Positions 8,136-17,800 of a stretch of 64,000 nucleotides of DNA are shown piece by piece. The DNA lies in the NCBI RefSeq assembly GCF_048541835.1, contig NZ_JBLEOY010000001.1, positions 434,001 to 498,000 on the forward strand, given 5' to 3'. This DNA is from QIJE01 sp048541835 (lineage in GTDB: Bacteria > SZUA-79 > Acidulodesulfobacterales > Acidulodesulfobacteraceae). Each line of letters opens with the position of its first letter. Position 1 is the first letter of the stretch. The notes beneath the pieces are model-generated. The model saw only the letters and a list, made by a program, of their open reading frames with translations. It was not told the origin of the DNA and made no database searches. A program made the position numbers and the translations under genes.

Positions 8136-8813
8136 ATGAATAATAAAATGAAGAGATTTATTTTTCAAATAATAACTAAAGATTTTAATCTGACGGAAGA
8201 GAGGGAGTATCTCGGGGATATTGTTAAAATAGCCCTGGATTCTTTTGCCGATGTATTGCAATTAAGAAACAAAAAAATGACGCCCGGCAATATTTATCGC
8301 TCCGGCATTTTTATAAAAAATATCTTAAGCAATTCTTACCCGGGCAGAGCCGAAAAACCCCTCTTTATAATAAACGATAGACCCGACATAGCATACTTAG
8401 CCGGAGCAGACGGCGTCCACGTGGGACAGGACGATTTTCCGGCATGTACAGTAAAAAAACTATTCCCCGGTCTGATATTGGGCGTCAGCGTAGACGATTT
8501 AAATCAGGCGCTTATTGCGGAAAAAGCGGGAGCGGATTATATAGGCGTAGGGCCGGTTTACGACACGACGTCCAAGTCCGATGCCGGAGGCCTAATAAAA
8601 CACAGGGAACTGAAAAATATATGTAATGCCGTGAACATACCTGTCATAGCGATAGGCGGTATAAACGACGGCAACATTTCCGACCTCGACTCGTGCGGCA
8701 TAAATGGAGTAGCTGTAATAAGCGCGGTTTCTAACTCTGAAGACCCGTTAAAAACGGCCTGCGCTCTTAAAAAAAATATAGACGAATCTTTAAATATAAA
8801 TAAATGCATTTAA
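8136..8813 (+). CDS. thiE: Thiamine-phosphate synthase
   Basis: TIM-barrel enzyme joining HMP-pyrophosphate and thiazole phosphate. Seen: LQLRNKKM (substrate Arg), FIINDRPDIAYLAGADGVHVGQDD (split here as FIINDRPDIA and DGVHVGQDD), DYIGVGPVYDTTSK (phosphate loop) and VIAIGGIN. The frame is open back to a TTG at 8088, but the homologous part begins near KRFIFQIIT, so ATG 8136 (or 8148) is the likely start; neither has a Shine-Dalgarno. TATAAT boxes at 8124 and 8132 may mean a leaderless mRNA. Its end overlaps ftsE by 10 bases. No thiamine pyrophosphate riboswitch fits in the short upstream gap, and no other thi gene is nearby. Confidence 0.9.
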   Translation: MNNKMKRFIFQIITKDFNLTEEREYLGDIVKIALDSFADVLQLRNKKMTPGNIYRSGIFIKNILSNSYPGRAEKPLFIINDRPDIAYLAGADGVHVGQDDFPACTVKKLFPGLILGVSVDDLNQALIAEKAGADYIGVGPVYDTTSKSDAGGLIKHRELKNICNAVNIPVIAIGGINDGNISDLDSCGINGVAVISAVSNSEDPLKTACALKKNIDESLNINKCI

Positions 8814-9448
8814 TAGAATTTAGTCACGTATATAAAAATTACGATAAAAATTACATATTGAGGGATTTAAATTTTACCGTCGATAAAGGAGAATTTATCT
8901 TTATTACCGGACCTTCCGGCGCAGGCAAGACAACGACCTTGAGAATGTTAACCGCCGTAGAAAAACCGACCCACGGGGCGATAAGATTCATGGACGCGGC
9001 ACTGCAAGATTTAAAACCGAAGGACATACCCTTTCTGAGACGAAAGATAGGCTTCGTGTTTCAGGATTTTAAACTTCTTCCCGATAAAACCGTCTTTCAA
9101 AACGTAGCCCTCGGGCTTGAGGTCTCGGGAATTTTCGGCAGCATAATAACAAAAAACGTCTCTGAAATATTAAAATCGGTGGAACTTTATACGAAAAAAA
9201 ACGAGTTTCCGACTGCCTTGTCCGGAGGGGAACAGCAACGGGTCGCGATTGCAAGGGCGCTTGTTCAAAACCCGCAGGTTCTTCTGGCGGACGAACCCAC
9301 CGGCAACTTAGACGAAGACACGTCAAAAATTATCATGGATATAATAAAATCTTTTAATAACAAAGGCACTACGGTAATGCTGGCTACGCACAATAAAAAT
9401 CTTATAAATATGGGAAGGGCGCGCGTAATTGATATCACAAAGAGTTAA
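8804..9448 (+). CDS. ftsE: Cell-division ABC transporter ATP-binding protein FtsE
   Basis: 214 residues, the usual FtsE size. Walker A GPSGAGKT (about 36-43), Q-loop in FVFQDFKLLPDKTVFQNV, signature LSGGEQQRVAIARA, Walker B VLLADEPTGNLD and the switch His in LATHNK. It pairs with FtsX at the inner membrane to gate periplasmic cell-wall hydrolysis through EnvC-type partners. It has no ribosome site of its own and overlaps the end of thiE, so it is translationally coupled. Confidence 0.95.
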   Translation: MHLIEFSHVYKNYDKNYILRDLNFTVDKGEFIFITGPSGAGKTTTLRMLTAVEKPTHGAIRFMDAALQDLKPKDIPFLRRKIGFVFQDFKLLPDKTVFQNVALGLEVSGIFGSIITKNVSEILKSVELYTKKNEFPTALSGGEQQRVAIARALVQNPQVLLADEPTGNLDEDTSKIIMDIIKSFNNKGTTVMLATHNKNLINMGRARVIDITKS

Positions 9449-10319
9449 TTATTTTACAAATTATTTCAAGATAGCGCTTTCAAACATTAAATCCAATATT
9501 GCGGGAAACATTTTCGCTTTTGCAATAATGGCATTTTCTTTCTTCATAATGCTATTTTTCCTCCTTTGCTACGTCAATATATATAACTATATGAATCTCT
9601 TCCAAAATCGGAACACGATGATAGTGTTTCTAAGGAACAATTCTAAAAAAAACAACGTCATGCATTTTATAAGGGAGATTTCAGGGGTTAAAAGCGCGGT
9701 TTATTACAGCAATGAATCCTCTATGAAATTTTTGGAAAATAGAATAAAACATATAAAATCTGTTTTGAAAGACATAAACCCAAATTATCTGCCATCATTC
9801 ATAAAAATTAATTTTAAAAAAAGCGCCACGAGTAAAATATTTTTATCTAATATTTATTTACGACTAAAGGCTTTAAAAAGCGTTAATTCGGTTTACTATA
9901 ATAAGATGCTTGAAAATAAAATCGTACAGTTTATCTTTTTTACGAAGGTAATAGGGCTTATTATTTTTATATTCTTATTCATATTATCCATTTTCATTTC
10001 ATACAGCGCTATAAAACTTATTATACTCAGGAAGCAGGGTGAAATAGAAATATTGAGGCTTATAGGAGCCACGAACGGTTACATCAGGGCACCTATGTTT
10101 ATAGAAAGCGGGGTAGGGGCGGCTTTATCCTTTTTGGTCTCCTTTTTACTTCTCTTTTTAATATTTAAGGTCTTTATGTTTTATGGATTTGACGGTTTTC
10201 TTGAATATTTTCATATTAAAATAATTTTTTTAGATTTATGGCAAATTCTTTCAGTGTTTATAATAGCCTTGATTTCCGGCTTTCTGGGAACGTATCTATC
10301 GTCTAAGAAGCTGTTTTAA
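9429..10319 (+). CDS. ftsX: Cell-division ABC transporter permease FtsX
   Basis: 296 residues with the FtsX topology: one transmembrane helix (about 28-50), a periplasmic domain, then three more helices (about 170-195, 220-250, 270-290) with the FtsX/MacB-type permease segment (EIEILRLIGATNGYIRAP). The start is TTG at 9429, 20 bases inside ftsE, in keeping with tight coupling. The periplasmic loop of FtsX normally recruits EnvC; here the only EnvC-like gene is the coiled-coil protein at 7031-7711 on the other strand. Confidence 0.93.
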   Translation: MISQRVNYFTNYFKIALSNIKSNIAGNIFAFAIMAFSFFIMLFFLLCYVNIYNYMNLFQNRNTMIVFLRNNSKKNNVMHFIREISGVKSAVYYSNESSMKFLENRIKHIKSVLKDINPNYLPSFIKINFKKSATSKIFLSNIYLRLKALKSVNSVYYNKMLENKIVQFIFFTKVIGLIIFIFLFILSIFISYSAIKLIILRKQGEIEILRLIGATNGYIRAPMFIESGVGAALSFLVSFLLLFLIFKVFMFYGFDGFLEYFHIKIIFLDLWQILSVFIIALISGFLGTYLSSKKLF

Positions 10320-10347
10320 TAACCCCTGTCAGTTGGGTAGTTCACTT

Positions 10348-11892
10348 CTAAATAGCAATAATATTATCTCGCAGCGTTTTAATATCGACATATTTTTCTA
10401 TGTTTTTCGATAATAAATTAAAGCTTTCGTCTTTAACGGCATTGTAATCTTTAAACCTGCCTCCGTTATGATCAAGCTTCTTATGTTTACCCGCAATGCC
10501 GACTATAAAGTTTTTGAATGCCATATTGCCGAATAAGCCATGAACGTACGTTCCTATTTTTTTACCGTCTTTAGACAAAATTCCATTTTCGGGCAAAATA
10601 TTACCGCGGCACTTTTTAACCGTTTCCGATTTAAATAAATCGGTATAGGCATCTCCGCTCGAATAATCTTCGGCAAAAAACGTCCTCCCGTTATGTATCT
10701 CATATCCGCTTAAAGAAGATTCGGGGTTATTAAAGCGATATTTCCGATTTAATAATATTTTTTCTTCGGATAATACCGTTACCGTCTTAAAAAAACCAAA
10801 ACCCTCCGTCATGCTTATGCCCGATTCTATACCTATGGGGTCTTCTATTCGTTCTCCCATCATTTGAAAACCCCCGCATATGCCCATAATAACGCCGCGC
10901 CTACCGATTTTTTTGATATAATCGAAAATTTTAGACCTCTTAATGCTCGATAAATCCGAAACGGTCGACTTGGATCCCGGTATGATTATCATATCGAATT
11001 CATCCGCGTCGGATGGAACGCAGTCAAAAAACCTGACGGCTATTCTATCATCAAAAAAAAGGGAATCAAATTCGTTAAAATTTGAAATATGGTCTAAGCG
11101 AACTATGCCTATTTTCAGCCTGCCTTCGTTTTTGCCTTTACCGAAACTGCCCGCACTTTTTAAATCGAGGCTGTCTTCCGCCTCTATATGAAGATTCTCA
11201 ATATAAGGGAGCACCCCAAGGCACGGAATTTTAAGCCTTCGCTCCATACATTTTATCCCGGGTTCCAATATAGACGCATCACCCCTAAATTTATTTATAA
11301 TAAAACCTTTTATTAACTTCCTCCACTTTGGCGGAATAAGTTTGACCGTTCCGTAAATAGAGGCAAAAACTCCACCTCTTTCTATGTCTGCCGCTAAAAT
11401 CACCGGAATATCGTAAACACCGGCAAAACCCATATTGGCTATATCATATTTAAAAAGATTTATTTCGGCGGGGCTTCCGGCTCCTTCAAGTACTACCAAC
11501 TCGTTTTCCGAGGTTAAAAATTCAAACGACTCCATCGCTTTTTTAAGGAAAAAATCTTTTCCTCCGTTATATTTTTTAAAATTCATATTGCCGTAATATT
11601 TTCCTTCGACTATAAGATGCATTTTTAAATCCGACGCAGGCTTTATCAGAATGGGGTTAATCTGCCTTATCGGCTTTTTAAAAGCCGCTTCAGACTGAAC
11701 GACCTGCGAAACCGCAATTTCAAAACCGTCTTCCGTGACAAAACTGTTCAGGGACATGTTTTGCGGCTTAAAAGGCGAGCAGCTGATACCCCTGTCCGAA
11801 AAATACCTCAGGAATCCGGCAGTAAGCGTGCTTTTGCCTGCAGAACTCGACGTCCCCTGAAGCATTACAAATTTACTTTTACGATTCATCAT
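10348..11892 (-). CDS. cobQ: Cobyric acid synthase
   Basis: Glutamine-dependent amidation of adenosylcobyrinic a,c-diamide side chains in cobalamin synthesis. Seen: P-loop-like N-terminus VMLQGTSSSAGKST, FKPQNMSLNSF, LEGAGSPAEINL, then the class I-type glutamine amidotransferase half with nucleophile Cys in GVIMGICGGFQMMG and His in GTYVHGLFGN. A TTG 15 bases upstream is possible, but paired ATGs at 11892 and 11889 precede RKSKFVML and are preferred. It still overlaps the upstream HD-GYP gene by 14 bases. No other cobalamin gene is in the window. Confidence 0.95.
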   Translation of the reverse strand: MMNRKSKFVMLQGTSSSAGKSTLTAGFLRYFSDRGISCSPFKPQNMSLNSFVTEDGFEIAVSQVVQSEAAFKKPIRQINPILIKPASDLKMHLIVEGKYYGNMNFKKYNGGKDFFLKKAMESFEFLTSENELVVLEGAGSPAEINLFKYDIANMGFAGVYDIPVILAADIERGGVFASIYGTVKLIPPKWRKLIKGFIINKFRGDASILEPGIKCMERRLKIPCLGVLPYIENLHIEAEDSLDLKSAGSFGKGKNEGRLKIGIVRLDHISNFNEFDSLFFDDRIAVRFFDCVPSDADEFDMIIIPGSKSTVSDLSSIKRSKIFDYIKKIGRRGVIMGICGGFQMMGERIEDPIGIESGISMTEGFGFFKTVTVLSEEKILLNRKYRFNNPESSLSGYEIHNGRTFFAEDYSSGDAYTDLFKSETVKKCRGNILPENGILSKDGKKIGTYVHGLFGNMAFKNFIVGIAGKHKKLDHNGGRFKDYNAVKDESFNLLSKNIEKYVDIKTLRDNIIAI

Positions 11893-13669
11893 AGACAAGA
11901 GGCTCAATGGGTTCTATAATTTTTAACACATTCAGGAATGCGTTGACTACTTTTGGGTCAAACTGGGTTCCGGAATATTTTTCTAACTCGTCCAAGGCGA
12001 CCTTGACCGGCAAAGCCTTTCTATACGGTCTGTCGGTCGTCATAGCGTCGAATGCGTCTATAATGGCGATTATCCTGGAGACGACCGGTATATCGTCTCC
12101 CACAAGCCCGCAAGGATAACCCTTGCCGTCGTATCTTTCCTGATGGTGCAGTACATCGTTGGCTATATGGCTTAAAAATTTTATTTTTTTAAGCATGCTG
12201 TATCCTATCTCCGGATGTCTTTTAATCTCCGAATATTCTTCGCCGGTCAATTTTTCGCGTTTATTTAATATAGAATCCTTTATGCCGATTTTCCCTACGT
12301 CATGCAATACGGCGGCATACCTCACATTTTTTATTTCATTTTCGCTTAAACCTAATTTTTTAGCCACTAAAGCCCCGTAATTTATAAGCCTGCCGCCGTG
12401 GGCTCCGGTATACGTATCCCTGGTTTTAATAGCCTCGGATATAGAATTTATGGTCTCTAAATGCTCGTCTTCTATATAATTCAACACCTGCACATTGTAT
12501 GCCGCAATAGATATAATACTGGAAATATCGGACATGAAATCCACCGCCTCCAACGAATACTCCATTTTTTTATCGCTTAACAAAAAAATGAAGCCCAAAA
12601 AATCCTTATCCGTTTTTATGGATATCCCTATAAACGTTTCTTTTTTGATATCTTTAAACATGCAATAAAACGTTTCGGTACCCTCCTTATCATTACTTTG
12701 ACTATAGTAATAAATACTCGGATAATCGGAGATTAGGTTTTTTAAACAGCTGCAATCGGAAAGCCGGAAAGAATCTGGAACGACGGACGGGGGATTCATA
12801 TAGCCCTTAAACAACTCTAAGGGCGTATCCTTTAAGAACGAACAGTCTGCGCATTTATATAATATTTTAGATTCGGCGGAACATTTTATAAACTGACATT
12901 CGAAATTAGTCATTGTATAACAATTAATATTACCGCCGAATATGGAACATCCGGTCATTTTACAATCAAAAAATTCGTAGCAAAATTTATTTTTGCTTTT
13001 ATCCTTAAAATAAACTAAAGCCGTATCCGTTTTGGTGAAATTCATCAAGCTTTTTACGGAATAATCCATAACGCTCGCAATATCCAACGAAGAAGAAACA
13101 AGCTTGGAGACCTCCAACAGGTTGGCGACCTTGCCGCTTTCTTCTTTCTGTCTTAAATATAAGAGATTTGCGTTCTCGTACAAGGTGAGACTATATATAA
13201 ATATTCCGCCCAACATAGCTATAAATTTGGCTATTTTTACCTCTTCTTCCGAAAATTCGTAAGTCTCCCGTTTATAGATATTTAAAGCACCTAAAACAAG
13301 AGAACCCGCATATATCGGGACGCTCAGCAGGGATAACATGCCGGAAAATTGTTTTTCCAATTCATAATATATATCGGATAGGTCGTTCTTGATATTTTTA
13401 CTGATTAAAGATTCTCCGTTCTCTATGACGGAACCTATCAGTCCCTCCCCAACCATTACTTCAAAATCTTTTTTAATAAATTCTGAGTTTTCGTAATATT
13501 TAACACAATTTATTTTCTCCGTGTCTTCATTTAACATAAAGACGGTTACCAGGTCACATTCTATGAATGTTTCCACGGTAACGGAAATTTTTTCATAAAT
13601 CTCATCCCTCGAATTTTTAGAAATCAAGTCTTTAGAAAGAAAATAAGCTATATCCACATACTCTGCCAT
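11879..13669 (-). CDS. GAF/HD-GYP signalling phosphodiesterase with a cysteine-rich insert
   Basis: About 596 residues: an N-terminal GAF domain (to about 150), a second GAF-like region with a cysteine cluster, then a C-terminal HD-GYP domain with intact motifs: YAAVLHDVGKIGIKD, HHQERYDGKGYP and IIAIIDAFDAMTTDRPYR. It should hydrolyse cyclic di-GMP. The middle region holds about ten Cys within 90 residues, starting FCYEFFDCKMTGC and ending SDCSCLK. I recall a similar CWE-type cysteine motif in deltaproteobacterial signalling proteins; metal binding is inference. The ATG at 13669 is chosen over an open extension to 13744, which is unlike the family. It overlaps cobQ. Confidence 0.9.
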   Translation of the reverse strand: MAEYVDIAYFLSKDLISKNSRDEIYEKISVTVETFIECDLVTVFMLNEDTEKINCVKYYENSEFIKKDFEVMVGEGLIGSVIENGESLISKNIKNDLSDIYYELEKQFSGMLSLLSVPIYAGSLVLGALNIYKRETYEFSEEEVKIAKFIAMLGGIFIYSLTLYENANLLYLRQKEESGKVANLLEVSKLVSSSLDIASVMDYSVKSLMNFTKTDTALVYFKDKSKNKFCYEFFDCKMTGCSIFGGNINCYTMTNFECQFIKCSAESKILYKCADCSFLKDTPLELFKGYMNPPSVVPDSFRLSDCSCLKNLISDYPSIYYYSQSNDKEGTETFYCMFKDIKKETFIGISIKTDKDFLGFIFLLSDKKMEYSLEAVDFMSDISSIISIAAYNVQVLNYIEDEHLETINSISEAIKTRDTYTGAHGGRLINYGALVAKKLGLSENEIKNVRYAAVLHDVGKIGIKDSILNKREKLTGEEYSEIKRHPEIGYSMLKKIKFLSHIANDVLHHQERYDGKGYPCGLVGDDIPVVSRIIAIIDAFDAMTTDRPYRKALPVKVALDELEKYSGTQFDPKVVNAFLNVLKIIEPIEPLVYDES

Positions 13670-13677
13670 TTTATAAT

Positions 13678-13706
13678 AATATATCCTCTTAAGTTTACAT
13701 TTTAAA
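13678..13706 (-). promoter_or_regulatory. Putative promoter of the HD-GYP gene, close to the start codon
   Basis: On the minus strand: TTTAAA (13701-13706), 17-base spacer, TATATT (13678-13683). The -10 box ends eight bases before the ATG at 13669, so the transcript would have little or no leader. Confidence 0.35.
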
Positions 13707-13837
13707 AAACATAAAAAAATCACATACGATTCGGCGGCATGCAATTTCCTATCTAAAACATAAAGGTTATAATAAAAATAAGACTATCCCCTTCGCATAG
13801 CATATTGCCTTCCAAAATAGATCAAGCATAACCTCTT

Positions 13838-14809
13838 TTATTTAGCTATATTTATAAATTTTTTGATCCTTTCGTCCCTTAGGGTTTCTCCGCTATATTC
13901 TTTAAGTTTTTTAAGATTTTTTATAATAGCCTTTCTCAATGCTTCGGCGGCAAGAGGCGCGTTTCTATGGGCGCCGCCAAGAGGTTCCGGTATTATACCG
14001 TCGATAATATCCGATTCGTTAAGCTCTTTTGCGGTAAGCTTTAAGGAATTTGCCGCATCCTCGGTTTTAGACACGTCTTTATAAAGAATAGACGCGCAGC
14101 CTTCGGGTGATATTACGGAATAAATGGAGTATTCCATCATTAAAACTAAGTTTCCGGTTCCAAAAGCAAGTGCTCCGCCGCTCCCCCCCTCCCCTATAAC
14201 TATAGATAAAACGGGGACATTAATATTTAACAAGGTATATATAGTTCTTGCAATAGCCTCGGATTGTCCCCTTTCTTCCGCTCCGAGACCCGGATATGCC
14301 CCGGGAGTGTCTATTAACGTTACTATGGGGATGGAATATTTTTCGGCAAGCTTAAAAAGCCTCTGAGCTTTTCTATAGCCTTCAGGGTTGGGCATGCCGA
14401 AATTTCTGCACATCTTGTCCTTCGTGTTGCGACCCTTCTGATGTCCGACTATAAGAACTTTCTGCCGGTTATCAAGTTTTCCGCCGCCGCCTTTAATAAA
14501 ACAAAATCCCCCCACTACGGCTTTATCGTCCATAAAAAGTCTATCTCCGTGAAGCTCGATAAAATTTTCCGTTATTAAACCTATATAATCTAACGTGTAC
14601 GGTCTGAGAGGATGCCTCGACAACTGAGTAATCTGCCAGTTGTTGATATTTTTAAATACGTCCTTTATAAGTTTTTCTTTTTTGGCTTCAAGATTTTCGA
14701 TTTCGTCGGCTACATTGGCAAAGCCCCCAAGATTAAAAGCCTTAAGTTCTTCTATCTTTTGCTCTAATTCAATTATAGGTCTTTCGAATTCAAGAGAATG
14801 TACTGCCAT
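13838..14809 (-). CDS. accA: Acetyl-CoA carboxylase carboxyltransferase subunit alpha
   Basis: 323 residues, normal AccA length. Family features: the N-terminal LEFERPIIELEQKIEEL coil, RHPLRPYTLDYI, FMDDKAVVGGF, FGMPNPEGYRKA and the carboxyltransferase core TLIDTPGAYPGLGAEERGQ and IGEGGSGGALA. It forms the carboxyltransferase with AccD, which is not in this window, in the first step of fatty-acid synthesis. The ATG lacks a Shine-Dalgarno. It follows dnaE by 78 bases. Confidence 0.97.
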   Translation of the reverse strand: MAVHSLEFERPIIELEQKIEELKAFNLGGFANVADEIENLEAKKEKLIKDVFKNINNWQITQLSRHPLRPYTLDYIGLITENFIELHGDRLFMDDKAVVGGFCFIKGGGGKLDNRQKVLIVGHQKGRNTKDKMCRNFGMPNPEGYRKAQRLFKLAEKYSIPIVTLIDTPGAYPGLGAEERGQSEAIARTIYTLLNINVPVLSIVIGEGGSGGALAFGTGNLVLMMEYSIYSVISPEGCASILYKDVSKTEDAANSLKLTAKELNESDIIDGIIPEPLGGAHRNAPLAAEALRKAIIKNLKKLKEYSGETLRDERIKKFINIAK

Positions 14810-14887
14810 AAATAATTATGTATATAATATTACTATTATGTTAATTTGAGTATTACTAAATAATCTATAAAAACAATTATATCAGAA

Positions 14888-17800
14888 TTATGAAATATTT
14901 AAACATCCGAGAGATATCGACTTAGACTTAAACAGAATTTTATTCACTTTGATGTTCCCGTTAAACACCACGTTATATCCCGATATCCTTAATATAACCT
15001 TAGAATCGCCTTTTGAACCTGATAAATTATTTCTCAATTCTATTAATAAATTATTAAATTCATGAGCGCCGAATTCCGTTATCTTTTTATTTATCTCAAT
15101 GATGCATACCTCTGCGGGTTCGATGACCTTAGGTTCTACCGGTTTAACGGGCTTAATAATTTTGACTGATGCGGGGGTTTTTCTTATCTTCAGGCTGTCT
15201 AACAACTCGATATTTTCCCCGATAACCTTGATATCCAAGTTTAAATCGTCGTAACTTCCATATTCTAAACGCCCCGCTTTTGTTTTATCCTTTGTCTGCT
15301 CGCCTCCGTCTATCTTGTTTATCTGCATGGAGACGTCGTTTATGTTTATCTCCGAAAAATCTATCTTTCCGGTCAAAACAACCGGTTCGTTCGTGTCTAT
15401 TATATTTTCACATTTTAAGTAATTTTTCGGAAAAAGAATGGCTTGAACGTTGAGACTTTTATCATTCAGTATGAAAGAAGCCATTTTATCATTATTCTTT
15501 GTCTTATGAATCTTTAGCTGATTTATAACGCCGCACATTTTAAAAACACCGCTGACTGCTTTTCCGCCGGAATTAACGTATTCCGCTGCGATATCCGAAA
15601 GACTCTTTGTCGCTATAAGTTTGATTTTTTCCTCATATCCGTCTAATGGGTGCCCCGAAAGATAAAATCCTAACGATTCTTTTTCGAATGCAAGGATAGA
15701 CTTTCTGTCATCCTTTTCTCCCTCATTTATCAAAAAAGAATCATTTTTCCCGTTATCGTAGTTTAATTCGTCTCCGAAAAAAAGCGGAAGCTCAAACTGC
15801 CCGGAATTCCTTTTCTCTCTTTTAAAATTGGCTTCCCCCATTATACCTTCTAAATTATCCAACATCCACTTTCTGGACTCACCCCCAACATCTAATGCCC
15901 CGCTTTTAATCAGATTCTCTATCGTTCTTTTATTCACTTTCCGCGTATCCACTCTCGAACAAAAATCCGGTAAATCCTTAAATACCCCATCCTCGCGGTT
16001 TTGCAAAATAGAATCTATGGCAGCCTTTCCGACATTCTTAATCGCCCCCAGACCGGTGCGAATTACGAACTTTCCCTCGTCGTTTTTAACTATAATAAAC
16101 CTTTCCGCCGAATAACTGACCGAAGGGGGTAATATCTCGCAGGAATTAAACCCGGACTTCACCTCGTTTATTATCTTTGTCAGCTTATCGGTATTGGACA
16201 TTTCACTTGATAACAGCGCCGCCGTAAAATGTTCTTTATAATTAGCCTTTAAATATGCCGTCATATACGCAATATACGCATATGCGGTAGAATGCGACTT
16301 ATTAAAACCGTATTCTCCAAATTTAGTAATCAATGAAAAAATCTTCACGGCTTTTGTCTTTTCTATACCGTTCGTACTACAGCCGCCAATAAATTTATCC
16401 CTCATTTGTTCTATAAGTTCCGCCTGTTTTTTACCGACTCCTTTCCTTAAAACATCCGCCTCTCCCATTGAAAACCCTGCAAGGGCAGTGGCTATTTTCA
16501 TTATCTGTTCCTGATATAATATTACCCCGTACGTATCTTTTAATATATCTTTCAACAGGGGATGAATATAGCGTATTTTAACCCTGCCGTGTTTTGCGTT
16601 AATAAAGTCGTCCACCATGCCGCTGCCTAACGGCCCTGGCCTGTAAAGAGCAACGAGCGGTATTAAATCCTCAAACGAATTCGGGGCAAGTTTTTTTATC
16701 AGTTCTTTCATGCCGGAGCTTTCAAGCTGAAAAACGCCGGTTGTATCCCCTGAAGATAAAAGCTTAAACGCCGGCTTGTCGTCTAAATTTATATCGTATA
16801 TATTAAATTCGGATTCTGAAAGCCCTGCCTTCGAATCATTTATAAGGGCAATGGCTTCTTTCATTACCGTAAGCGTTTTTAAACCCAGGAAATCAAATTT
16901 AATAAATCCCAATTTTTCTAAATCCTGCCCCGTATATTGAGTGGTAACGACATCCGTAGCTTTTGTCCCCTTATATAGCGGCATATAGTTATATATAGGT
17001 TCGTTGGATATAACTACTCCGGCGGCATGCGTGCTGGCATGCCTTGCAAGCCCCTCCAACCTCTTTGCTATTTCCATCAGTTTTCTAACCTTGGGATTCG
17101 TATCTATCATACTGCGAAATTTCGGCTCTTCCTTAATTGCATCCTCAAGCGTAATGCCGGGCGTACCGGGAATTAATTTGGCGATTTTATCGACCTCGGC
17201 GTAAGGCATATTGAGCGCCCTGCCGGTATCGCGTATAACCGCCTTCGCCAGCATGGTTCCGAATGTTATTATTTGCGAAACCTGCTCTTCTCCATATTTG
17301 TCGGAAACATATTTAATAACCTCGTCCCTGCCGTTTATGCAAAAATCGGAGTCTATATCCGGCATGCTTATTCTTTCCGGATTGAGAAATCTTTCAAACA
17401 TTAAATCGTATTTAATCGGGTCTATCTCCGTAATTTTTAAACAATATGCCACAAGGCTGCCCGCTGCCGAACCCCTGCCCGGACCTACCGGAATATCATG
17501 TTCTTTTGCATACTTTATAAAATCCGAAACGATTAAAAAATATCCGGAAAAATTAGATTTTTTGATTACTTCTATTTCCATATCCAATCTTTCGCCATAG
17601 GTTTTCGGCTTGTCAGAATAGGACACCGCGGCCGCTTTGGTGGGATTATTTATAAAAACTTCCTCAAACCCCTTTCTAACCTTCTGCTCAAAGCGCTCTG
17701 AGACCGAAAGATCGTCTTCGTCGGATTTAAACTGCGGGAAGTGATGCCCACCCTTGAGTTTAAATGAAAAATTACATTTATCGGCTATTATTTTGGTATT

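Noticed and set aside
11879..11907. HD-GYP and cobQ as a fused or frameshifted gene
   Set aside because: Both proteins have complete domains and normal ends; the short overlap is ordinary coupling.
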